A DNA stretch of 64,000 nucleotides from Hymenobacter cavernae (lineage in GTDB: Bacteria; Bacteroidota; Bacteroidia; Cytophagales; Hymenobacteraceae): contig NZ_BMHT01000004.1 of the NCBI RefSeq assembly GCF_014641455.1, positions 30,025-94,024 of the forward strand, read 5' to 3'. Positions within the stretch are counted from its first letter, which is position 1; each line of letters opens with the position of its first letter. The notes under the pieces were generated by a model. It searched no databases, had not been told where the DNA came from, and saw only the letters and a list, made by a program, of their open reading frames with translations. Shown piece by piece: positions 35,144 through 42,605 of the stretch. The position numbers were made by a program, and so were the translations under genes.

Positions 35144-36677
35144 TACGCTGAACTCTGTGCCCACCGGAGCGGAAGCTAGCCCTGCGGCTGCCGCTCCCGT
35201 CCCGACCCCAACAGCTAACCCGCTGTTTCCGGTTTTCATCAAGCTGGAGCAGTTTCGGGTGTTGCTGGTGGGCGGCGGCAACGTGGGCCTGGAGAAGCTG
35301 ACGGCCATTCTGCGCAATAGTCCCGCTACCGCCGTGACGGTGGTGGGCACCATCATCCGGCCCGAGCTGCGTGAGCTGGCGGCGCGCCACCCGCGCGTGC
35401 AGGTGCTGGAGCGCCCGTATTCCGACGATGACCTCGACGGCCAGGATTTCGTGTTTGCTGCCACCGACGACCCCGCCTTGCACCGGCACATCAAGGTGCA
35501 GGCGGCGGCCCGGCACCTGCTCACCAACGTAGCCGACACGCCCGATCAGTGCGACTTCTACCTGTCGTCGGTGGTGCAGAAGGGGGACCTGAAGATAGCC
35601 ATATCTACTAACGGTAAGTCGCCGACGGTAGCCAAGCGCCTGCGGGCCGTGTTGGAGGAGACGCTCCCCAACGAAGTGCACGACCTGCTACAGCAGATGA
35701 CGGCCATCCGCGGCCGTATTCAGGGCGATTTTGCTGAAAAGGTAAAATCCTTGAATGCTGTAACGGCCGAGCTGGCCGGCGGTCCGGCTTATGAGTCGCC
35801 GGCTACCATCTACTGGCGCCGGGTGGCTACAGGTTCGCTCATTGCGTTTGCGGCGTTTATCGCGCTGAATATTGCTTCTTACTACATCACCCTGCCACAG
35901 GTGTACGACGCGCTTAGCCACGGCGGCATGTTTTACGCCTTCGTGGCCGTGGGCTTCGGCGCGCAGATTGTAGATGGGGTGCTCGGCATGGGCTACGGCG
36001 TGGTCACAGCCATCAGTCTGATGTCGATGAACATTTCGCCGGCGGCGGTTAGCGCCAGTATCCACACAGCCGAAATGTTTTCGAGCGGCGCTTCGGGCTA
36101 CTCGCACTACAAGTTTGGCAACGTAAACAAGCGTTTGTTCAAAGCCCTCCTGATACCGGGAATTTTGGGGGCAGTGAGCGGGGCCTTTCTCCTGGCTCGT
36201 TTCGGCGAAGAGTACGCGAAGTGGGTGAAGCCTTTCCTGGCTGTCTATCTACTTTTGCTCGGTATTCGCATTATTGTGCGCGCTTTCAAAAAGCAGGAGG
36301 GTCGCCGCAAAATTAAGAACGTAGGCTGGTTGGCCGCTGCTGGTGGCTTCCTCGATTCGTTCGGCGGTGGCGGCTGGGGGCCGTTGGTCACGAGCACGCT
36401 TATTGCCAAAGGCCGCACGCCGAGCTACGTGATTGGCTCTGTGAGTCTTACGGAGTTTTTTGTTACCTTCTCCAGTGCTCTGACCTTCTTCGCTACCCTA
36501 GGTATTACGCACTGGCAGATCGTGCTAGGTCTTATCGTGGGAGGCGTGGCCGCGGCTCCTTTCGCAGCTAGGTTAGCGGGCCGTCTGCCCTTACGCACGA
36601 TGTTCGTGGGCGTGGGGCTGATGGTGATTGTGTGGAGCTTGTGGGCGTTGCGCAAGGTGTTCCTCAGCTTTATCTAA
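35136..36677 (+). CDS. Fusion: precorrin-2 dehydrogenase/ferrochelatase domain + TauE/SafE (TSUP) permease
   Basis: 513 residues from ATG 35136, overlapping cysI by 8 bp. After a Pro/Ala-rich start, residues about 30-215 form a siroheme synthase N-terminal (Met8/CysG-B) domain: FRVLLVGGGNVGLEKLTAIL, DFVFAATDDPALHRHI, CDFYLSSVVQKGDLKIAISTNGKSP, and VAKRLRAVLEETLP. From about residue 230 there are eight or so transmembrane segments of the TauE/SafE family, with GFGAQIVDGVLGMGYGVV and, as second repeat, FLDSFGGGGWGPLVT. The first half would oxidise precorrin-2 to sirohydrochlorin and insert iron for the CysI siroheme; the second would move sulfate, sulfite or a sulfonate. The methyltransferase that makes precorrin-2 is not in this window. 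Both domains look intact, and no internal stop is present. Confidence 0.92.
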   Translation: MPNTLNSVPTGAEASPAAAAPVPTPTANPLFPVFIKLEQFRVLLVGGGNVGLEKLTAILRNSPATAVTVVGTIIRPELRELAARHPRVQVLERPYSDDDLDGQDFVFAATDDPALHRHIKVQAAARHLLTNVADTPDQCDFYLSSVVQKGDLKIAISTNGKSPTVAKRLRAVLEETLPNEVHDLLQQMTAIRGRIQGDFAEKVKSLNAVTAELAGGPAYESPATIYWRRVATGSLIAFAAFIALNIASYYITLPQVYDALSHGGMFYAFVAVGFGAQIVDGVLGMGYGVVTAISLMSMNISPAAVSASIHTAEMFSSGASGYSHYKFGNVNKRLFKALLIPGILGAVSGAFLLARFGEEYAKWVKPFLAVYLLLLGIRIIVRAFKKQEGRRKIKNVGWLAAAGGFLDSFGGGGWGPLVTSTLIAKGRTPSYVIGSVSLTEFFVTFSSALTFFATLGITHWQIVLGLIVGGVAAAPFAARLAGRLPLRTMFVGVGLMVIVWSLWALRKVFLSFI

Positions 36678-36690
36678 AGCCCGAATGCAA

Positions 36691-36762
36691 GCGTCGGCTT
36701 TCCCTCAACTCCACGTCTCAAGTATGACGATGCGGAGTTGAGGGAAAGCCGGCGTTTACTTT
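36691..36762. terminator. Bidirectional terminator after the sulfur locus
   Basis: 21-bp arms, GTCGGCTTTCCCTCAACTCC at 36693-36712 and its near-complement at 36734-36754, one G-T pair. It lies between convergent genes and is followed by a T-rich stretch. Confidence 0.75.
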
Positions 36763-36766
36763 TGCC

Positions 36767-37525
36767 CTACTCCGTCGCTTTCGCCAGCTTCGTCAGGCTC
36801 TGGGCAGCGTGGCTGAACTCCGACGGAATCAGCACAATCGTGGTGGTATTGTTGTCGATGCCGATTTCCGAAACCATCTGCATCCGGCGCAACTCCAGTG
36901 CCATTGGGCTATTCTCCATCTGCTGAGCCCCTTGGGTTAGCTTGATGCTGGCTTCCAGCTCGGCTTCGGCCTTGATGAGACGGGCGCGCTTCTCCCGAAT
37001 GGCTTCGGCCTCCCGCGCCATGGCCCGCTGCATGGATTCGGGAATCTCCACGTCTTTGATTTCAACTAGCTCAATCTTCACGCCCCAGCTTTCGGTAGCA
37101 GCATCCACAAGCTGCTGAAGCGTAGCATTGATTTGCTGACGGCCGCGCAGCACTTCATCCAGCTGGTGCTGCCCAATGATATTTCGCAACGCCGTCACCG
37201 CCAATTGGTAAACGGCCTGGTTGAAGTTGGCCACCTTGATAATGGCCGCGTCGGGCGCCACGACCCGGAACCAGAGCACCGCGTTTACTTTGATGGTTAC
37301 GCTGTCTTTGGTGATGGTTTCCTGCTGCTCCAGGTCCACGGTTTTGGTGCGGATGTCGATGGTTTGTTGCCGCTCGATGATGGGGATGATCCAGTACAGC
37401 CCCGGTCCGCGCGTGCCGGTGAACCGACCCAGCCGGAACACAATGGCGCGCTCGTATTCCTGCGCAATGCGGATGCCGAGCAGGAGAAAGCCAACGATAA
37501 TCAGAAGAATGGTAAGTGCAGGCAT
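36767..37525 (-). CDS. Slipin (SPFH/band 7, stomatin-like) membrane protein
   Basis: 252 residues from ATG 37525 (MPALTILLIIVGFLLLG); a longer open frame adds 33 residues without support. One N-terminal membrane anchor is followed by the SPFH domain: YERAIVFRLGRFTGTRGPGLYWIIPIIERQQTIDIRT, DAVTI-like DSVTIKVNAVLWFRV, and a helical AREAEAIREKRARLIKAEAELEAS stretch. The family scaffolds membrane microdomains. Slipins often pair with an NfeD gene, but none is adjacent here. The family call is firm; the specific role is not known. Confidence 0.92.
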   Translation of the reverse strand: MPALTILLIIVGFLLLGIRIAQEYERAIVFRLGRFTGTRGPGLYWIIPIIERQQTIDIRTKTVDLEQQETITKDSVTIKVNAVLWFRVVAPDAAIIKVANFNQAVYQLAVTALRNIIGQHQLDEVLRGRQQINATLQQLVDAATESWGVKIELVEIKDVEIPESMQRAMAREAEAIREKRARLIKAEAELEASIKLTQGAQQMENSPMALELRRMQMVSEIGIDNNTTTIVLIPSEFSHAAQSLTKLAKATE

Positions 37526-37810
37526 ACCGGCAAAGACTAAGAAGGTGAAAGAAAGAAGGTTCGACGACCCAGCTAGTCCGCTGATAATGAGGTGAACTTG
37601 GCAGGCCGTGCCAAGCCAGGTCACAAAGCCAGTGCCACCCGCCAGGCTACGGAAAGCTAGCTTTCTTGAAAATGCTTCAGCTAGCCTAAAACGCTGATTA
37701 GTAGGGTGATTATCTAGACCCGTGCGGTTCTGCGCTTAGCATAGTCAGCCAACGCTTTCCATTTTGGAAAGGCGTTTCTTGTCGATTCAGTAAGCCAGGC
37801 TATATGGCAA
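37526..37810. other. Intergenic stretch upstream of slipin
   Basis: Holds the slipin promoter region and CTAG-rich sequence (AGCTAGTCC, AAGCTAGCTTTC, CAGCTAGCC) but no gene that I can support. Confidence 0.4.
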
Positions 37811-37901
37811 GTAGCGCGGAAATCCGTTCCGCGACGAGCAGCGCGAGTATCCAAGCGTCGGAACTCGTTAGGGCTCGTCGCGGAACGGATTTCCGCGCTA
37901 C
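37811..37901. repeat. GTAGCGCGGA palindromic element
   Basis: Perfect 29-bp arms (37811-37839 and 37873-37901), tips GTAGCGCGGA and TCCGCGCTAC. The right tip overlaps the phosphodiesterase gene and supplies its TAG stop (37898-37900). Confidence 0.85.
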
Positions 37902-38854
37902 AGCAAGAAACGTTGGCCCTGCTCCGGGAAGATCAGCTTCAAACCTAGGTTGTTAGCCCGCTGAAGCTGCTGTTGAATGCGCGCTTTATTATCACCCGTA
38001 GGTTTCAGGTGCGTAACGATGACGGGCAGGTTGCGTAGGGCTTCGGCGCCGCTGAATTGACCTAGGTTTGCCAGTTCCTGCAAGAGCAAGCGCGGCGTCA
38101 GATGCCCGAAAAGCTGCGAGTCGGGTTGCTCGTTGGGGTAAGAGACTTCGATGAAAATGCCTTTGAGCTTGTGGGTTTTCAGCAGCGGCGCTACTTCCTG
38201 CCATAAATAGTGCAGCTTCTCTGTCTTTTCCACAGCATCGGCGCCGGTGTCACCTAGGTAGAGCACGTACGCCGCCTGATTGCGCACGAGAAAGGCCGCG
38301 CTTTCGTACGGCTTGCCGTGGCTGAGCGGAAAAACTCGCACACTCATGCTGGTGCCGACCACGGGCGTTTCGGCGCCAGGTGTCAGCCGTTGATAGTGAT
38401 ACTTGTTCAACGCGGGCGGCGCGCCCGCATCCCCGAAGTTCGGCCAGCTTGCCCAGTTGAGATAGTGCGTTTGGATAGTTTCCAAGCAAGCCGGCTGCCC
38501 GTAGATGGTTTTGGCCGTGTCATCCGGCGCGTTGAGCAGCAGACCGGCCAAGTGGTCGAGGTGAGGGTGAGAAATAAAGTACGCTTTGATGTAGCGCCGC
38601 AGCACAACTTCAGCCGGTGCCTCAAAGGTTTTCGCCGCAATGGCCTGCTCTATCCCCGCGTGCAACGTGCCCGCATCCAGGCTGATGTAACTGGTTGAGT
38701 TAACCGGCGCCAGCAGGTAGGCAGATAAGTTATTTTCCGTAATACCGCCGTTCACACCTAGGGGCACGACCTGGAAGGTCGGCTGCGGTGGGCGTTGCGC
38801 GAGTGTGCTGATGGGCAACAAGAGTGCGCAGAGTAGTTGTGAAAACGGCCACAA
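37898..38854 (-). CDS. Secreted class II 3',5'-cyclic-nucleotide phosphodiesterase
   Basis: 318 residues from ATG 38854, signal peptide cut near residue 20 (LLPISTLAQ). The metallo-beta-lactamase-type fold carries H96, H98, D100 and H101 in ISHPHLDHLAGLL, the class II phosphodiesterase signature, then PLSHG, YLGDTGADAV and VTHLKP as further metal ligands. The family hydrolyses cAMP and sometimes cGMP; with a signal peptide it would act in the periplasm (compare CpdP). The TAG stop codon lies in the palindromic repeat that abuts the gene. Confidence 0.9.
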   Translation of the reverse strand: MWPFSQLLCALLLPISTLAQRPPQPTFQVVPLGVNGGITENNLSAYLLAPVNSTSYISLDAGTLHAGIEQAIAAKTFEAPAEVVLRRYIKAYFISHPHLDHLAGLLLNAPDDTAKTIYGQPACLETIQTHYLNWASWPNFGDAGAPPALNKYHYQRLTPGAETPVVGTSMSVRVFPLSHGKPYESAAFLVRNQAAYVLYLGDTGADAVEKTEKLHYLWQEVAPLLKTHKLKGIFIEVSYPNEQPDSQLFGHLTPRLLLQELANLGQFSGAEALRNLPVIVTHLKPTGDNKARIQQQLQRANNLGLKLIFPEQGQRFLL

Positions 38855-38954
38855 GGCTAGGTGTAAGAAGAAGCTGTAGAGTGTATTCGAAAATAATGGT
38901 CATGCGGAGTTTTCCGAAGCATAACCATTCTGATTATAAACGTAACGGATTCTG

Positions 38955-39476
38955 TCAGCTAGACAGGGAATTTAGCTGGGTAGATAGAAGCTTCTCCTTT
39001 TTCGTTTCTTCTTGTAATTTGTTAGTAAAATAAATGAGGTAAAATGCAAGTAAATTAATGTTGAACGTAGCGACTTCCTTGTTGCTGTTGATGTTCAGCT
39101 GAAATTGAGAAAGAGAAAAGTTGAAGCTTAAATTGAGGTCGTTTGTGTAATTGATGCCAATTGAAAGAAAAATGCCTGCTGTAAATCTGTAAGTAAATCC
39201 AGCGATTGAAAAACTTATTAATTGCAGAACTTGGTTGAATAGTGAGAGTTTAAGTGGCTTTTTAATTCTACCTTTCAATAATTGCCAGCCACAATAAATG
39301 GAAAATAGATATAATGTTGTTATAAAACTAAATATAGTAAGCATGATTGCTGCTATTTTAGCTGTTTGTAGAAATATCCAAAATGCCAGAGTTATACCTA
39401 ATACACCACCTGCAATCTGATAGTAGGCAAGCCATTTTAACTTTTTTTTGGTGTGCTTAGTAAGATATTTTTTCAT
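38955..39476 (-). CDS. AT-rich hypothetical membrane protein
   Basis: 173 residues if started at ATG 39476 (MKKYLTKHTKKKLKW); ATG 39509 would add 11 residues. Four hydrophobic segments are seen: AYYQIAGGVLGITLAFWIFL, IAAIMLTIFSFITTLYLFSIYCGWQLL, LSLFNQVLQLISFSIAGFTYRFTAGIFLS and NLLAFYLIYF near the end. No family recognised. The DNA is far richer in A+T than its neighbours (Asn/Ile/Leu-TTA/Lys codons dominate), which suggests recent transfer. It is flanked by a repeat at 39545. The last 60 residues are hydrophilic except for one short segment. Confidence 0.6.
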   Translation of the reverse strand: MKKYLTKHTKKKLKWLAYYQIAGGVLGITLAFWIFLQTAKIAAIMLTIFSFITTLYLFSIYCGWQLLKGRIKKPLKLSLFNQVLQLISFSIAGFTYRFTAGIFLSIGINYTNDLNLSFNFSLSQFQLNINSNKEVATFNINLLAFYLIYFTNKLQEETKKEKLLSTQLNSLSS

Positions 39477-39544
39477 TAATTTTTGTCTATATAATAATTT
39501 ACGTGGCATATATTGAAAATATGTTGGAAATTTTATATTTCGAC

Positions 39545-39618
39545 CATGCTGAGCCTGCCAAAGCATCTCTCCCGCCGAAGTAAGTTACCATAGAGATGCT
39601 TCGGCAAGCTCAGCATGA
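39545..39618. repeat. CATGCTGAGC palindromic repeat
   Basis: 26-bp arms at 39545-39570 and 39593-39618 (CATGCTGAGCCTGCCAAAGC against GCTTCGGCAAGCTCAGCATG). Same family as 29281 and 43960. Confidence 0.85.
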
Positions 39619-39667
39619 CGTTCTAGCGAAACTGATACAGACCGCTTCATGCACGTATGAAAATTCT

Positions 39668-41032
39668 CTACCTAACCGGCTTCGGAATGACCGGCAAGCT
39701 CTCGTGCCCGGCTTCATCCACCGAGGCTACCCCGAAGATGTAGTTGTCTTTGCTGTGGGGCAGGTCGGCGGTGGTGCCGGGGAAGAAGAACTTCTGCTGC
39801 CACACGGGGCTGCTGGTTTCGCGCATTAGCACGTAGTAGCCTGCGGGTTTGCGGCCGGTTTTGGGGGCATCCCACTTCAGCTCGGTGCGGTTGGTGAGCT
39901 TGGCGGTGAGCACGCCCACGTTCTGCGGAGAATCCGGGGCGAGGGCTAGGCTCGCCATGGTAGCTAGGTTTACGCCGGTGTTTTTGCGCAGGAACTGATA
40001 ATCCACGAACTCCGGGTTGTCGCCGTACACTATGCCGTTTTCGGTGCGCAAGTCCTGGTGCTGGTGGTTGAAGTTCTCGTTGGGCTCGGTGAAGCGCACG
40101 GCCGTGAAGCCCTGCTGATTAAAGGGCGTGTGGTCGCCGCCGCGCAGGAAACGGTCGGGGCGGTACTCCACCATCACGCCGAAGTCGGATACGTACTGCT
40201 CGCAGGCGGTTTTGGCGTAGCGAGCCAGCTGCCGGCTCGACGCGTCGTTTTCGCTGCTGAGCGTGCGGCGTAGCTGGGCCTGCTCCGGCGTTTCGGTGGC
40301 CGGCACACCCTCGCTGAACACCCGAATGTGTTTGTTGTCAGAGATTTCCGGGTCGTAGCCGTGGGAGTTGCCCACGATGTCGTTGTTGAGCATCCCCGCC
40401 ACATTCCAACCTAGGTTCTTGGCTTTCTTGGCGAGGTAGCCGGAACCCAGCAGGCCCTGCTCTTCGCCCTGCACCGCCACGAAAATCAGCGTGCACGGGT
40501 ACTGCTTCTGCGACATCACGCGGGCCATTTCCATCACCAGGGCCACGCCGGAGGCGTCGTCGTTGGCGCCGGGCGCGTCGCTGGTACGGTTCATCACGTC
40601 GGTCACGCGCGAGTCAAGGTGTCCGCTCACGATGTACACGCGGTTGTCGTTGGGGTCGGTGCCGGGCAGCGTGGCCATCACGTTGGCCATCAGCGTTTTC
40701 TTATCCACGCGCCGGCCGTCTGGGTTGAGCGTAAAGGTGTCCTGCTCCACTTTCAGGCGGTTGCCGCTGGCTTTGGCGTATTTCTTAAACTCCTGCTCGA
40801 CCCAGTTGCGGGCCGCCCCGATGCCGCGCTTCTTGTCCTTGGTGTCGCTCAGCGTGTGGCGGGTGCCGAAAGACACCATTTTGCGGATGTCATCTTCGAG
40901 GTTTTTGGCCGAAATGGCTTCCACCATTTGCTTGATAGACGGGTCGGGCGTGGTTGGTGGGGCGCTTTGAGCACGCAAAAGCGAAGGGGCAAGGCTGGCG
41001 GCAGTAGCCAGAAATAAGTAAGAAAACTTCAT
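39668..41032 (-). CDS. Secreted M28-family metallopeptidase (aminopeptidase-like)
   Basis: 454 residues from ATG 41032, signal peptide cut near residue 21 (SLLRAQ). The M28 zinc centre is visible: His in VSGHLDSR, bridging Asp in APGANDDASG, EE in VQGEEQGLLGSGYLA, Asp in LNNDIVGNS, and His in FNHQHQDLRTENG. The C-terminal 85 residues look like a fibronectin III-type domain (NRTELKWDAPKTGRKPAGYYVLMRE). It would cleave N-terminal residues of peptides in the periplasm or outside. No T9SS tail is present. It stands alone. Confidence 0.9.
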   Translation of the reverse strand: MKFSYLFLATAASLAPSLLRAQSAPPTTPDPSIKQMVEAISAKNLEDDIRKMVSFGTRHTLSDTKDKKRGIGAARNWVEQEFKKYAKASGNRLKVEQDTFTLNPDGRRVDKKTLMANVMATLPGTDPNDNRVYIVSGHLDSRVTDVMNRTSDAPGANDDASGVALVMEMARVMSQKQYPCTLIFVAVQGEEQGLLGSGYLAKKAKNLGWNVAGMLNNDIVGNSHGYDPEISDNKHIRVFSEGVPATETPEQAQLRRTLSSENDASSRQLARYAKTACEQYVSDFGVMVEYRPDRFLRGGDHTPFNQQGFTAVRFTEPNENFNHQHQDLRTENGIVYGDNPEFVDYQFLRKNTGVNLATMASLALAPDSPQNVGVLTAKLTNRTELKWDAPKTGRKPAGYYVLMRETSSPVWQQKFFFPGTTADLPHSKDNYIFGVASVDEAGHESLPVIPKPVR

Positions 41033-41225
41033 AGAGTAGGTGTTGGAGGAACAGGATTTCAGCGGTTAGCTCTTGGCCGCCCGCTGTTAGTTTTTGCTTT
41101 GACGAACAAGGTTTGCCTCAACATTGACGGCGGTATTCTTTGAGCTGACTGCTTAAAGCTAAGCAGGTAAGCGAAGAATGCCTGATCTTTTTGTGACTTC
41201 AGGCCGCACAAAGCCGCTAGGCATT

Positions 41226-42431
41226 CTACGCCAAAGACACCAAGGCGCTGGCCGCGTTGCCCCCAAAACCCGCCGCGTTGATTAGTAATCGGCGGAGCGG
41301 GCGCGTAGGAGTGGGGCCTAGGTCGGTGGCGAATGGCACACTGGGCCAGGCTTGGGTGGTGAGCAGGTGCAGCGCATACTCCAAGCTAAGCGCCGCCGAA
41401 GCACCTAGGGTATGGCCCAGCAGCCACTTGTTAGAGGTGAAAGACGGTACATTCTCTCCGAAAATGGCCCTAATGGCGGCGCGCTCGGCGGCATCGCCGG
41501 CGGGCGTGCCGGGGCTGTGCAGCACAATGGCATCTACTGCGGCGGTTGTGCAATTGGCTTGGGTTAGCGCCTGACGCATAGCAATTTGGAAGTGCTGGCC
41601 GTCGCGGGAAAGGCCCGTTTTGCTGCCAATGGCTTCGAAACCGAATCCCACACTTTCCAGCCTGAAAATTGGCTTGTCTGGTTGAGCTAGCTTTTCCTGC
41701 TGTAGCGCCTGTGAGCTAGCTTTTTCGAGGGCAAATACCGCCGCTCCTTCGCCGAGCACGAACGTGGAAGGAGCGCCCGCGCCGGGCCGGCAGGGCCAAT
41801 CTGCCTCCGCGAAAGGTGAATAAATGCCGATGGCGTGCATTTGCGCCAGCGTAAAATCCGTCAGCGGTGCTTCGGCACCACCGGCCAAAAAACGGTCGGC
41901 CATGCCGGCGCGGAGCCAGGCCAGGGCATTGCCAAGCGCCTGAAATGCGCTACTGCACGTGCTGGAATGGCTCAGGGCCGCGCCGCCGTGGGCACCCGCG
42001 TCGTAGGCGACCCAGCTCGCCACGTTGCCGAGGGTAGTCAGCGGCGAGGCCGCGACGGGCACGGTGCCGGCCGTCAGGAACTCCTCGTGGAATTGCTCTA
42101 AGCGGCCGGTTGCCCCGCGTGAGGAACCGATGCTGACGGCTAACGAAGTTTGTTTGTCTGATTCATTCCAAGTGGCTTGTTTTGTAGCCTGGCGGGCAGC
42201 CAGCAACGCAAGCAGCACAGTGCGGTCAAGCTGCCGGTAAGAGGGATGCTGCTGGCGCAATGCGGCTACCGCAGCTTCGGCGGCGGCGGGCAGAGCCGCC
42301 ACGGGCAGCGCACGGGTACCTAGGTTGCGGGTGGTAAAGGTCGGACTGGGGGCCGCGTAGCCTTCTGAACCTAGGCCTAGGGCGGATACACTGCCGCGGC
42401 CGCGAATGATAATGAGGTCTTCAGCAGACAT
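41226..42431 (-). CDS. Beta-ketoacyl-ACP synthase, KAS I/II type, at the end of the biotin cluster
   Basis: 401 residues from ATG 42431. The Cys-His-His triad of condensing enzymes is complete: C159 in HSSTCSSAFQ, H305 in VLHSPGTPAGD, H340 in KWLLGHTLGAS. It joins acyl groups with malonyl-ACP carbon units. It lies downstream of bioA on the same strand, 174 bases away with a palindromic repeat between. The window has no bioC, bioH or bioZ; this enzyme may help make the pimeloyl moiety for BioF. That is inferred from the setting only. It is divergent from typical FabF at the active-site Cys context (STCSS rather than TACAS). Confidence 0.88.
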   Translation of the reverse strand: MSAEDLIIIRGRGSVSALGLGSEGYAAPSPTFTTRNLGTRALPVAALPAAAEAAVAALRQQHPSYRQLDRTVLLALLAARQATKQATWNESDKQTSLAVSIGSSRGATGRLEQFHEEFLTAGTVPVAASPLTTLGNVASWVAYDAGAHGGAALSHSSTCSSAFQALGNALAWLRAGMADRFLAGGAEAPLTDFTLAQMHAIGIYSPFAEADWPCRPGAGAPSTFVLGEGAAVFALEKASSQALQQEKLAQPDKPIFRLESVGFGFEAIGSKTGLSRDGQHFQIAMRQALTQANCTTAAVDAIVLHSPGTPAGDAAERAAIRAIFGENVPSFTSNKWLLGHTLGASAALSLEYALHLLTTQAWPSVPFATDLGPTPTRPLRRLLINAAGFGGNAASALVSLA

Positions 42432-42474
42432 AATGTGGTCTTCAAATCAGGTAAATCGTCGCTGCGGGTAGGCG

Positions 42475-42580
42475 GTTGTAGCGCGAAGCTCCGGCTTCGC
42501 GCCTCGTTGAACGACTCGTCCGGTAGTGCTCCAGTGACTATCGTTCAACGATACGCGAAGCCGGAGCTTCGCGCTACAAC
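42475..42580. repeat. TGTAGCGCGAAG palindromic element (bioA-KAS gap)
   Basis: Perfect 27-bp arms at 42475-42501 and 42554-42580, tips GTTGTAGCGCG and CGCGCTACAAC. Inside each arm GAAGCTCCGGCTTC is itself a palindrome. Confidence 0.88.
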
Positions 42581-42605
42581 TGGGCAACGACAACCGTTTG
42601 GACGC

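Noticed and set aside
36767-37624. N-terminal extension of slipin to 37624
   Set aside because: The extra 33 residues precede a normal slipin start (MPALTILLIIVGF) and give a second unlikely hydrophobic run.
41226-42431. BioZ (KAS III-like) pimeloyl synthase
   Set aside because: The triad is Cys-His-His with a GHTLGAS motif, as in KAS I/II, not the Cys-His-Asn of KAS III enzymes such as BioZ.
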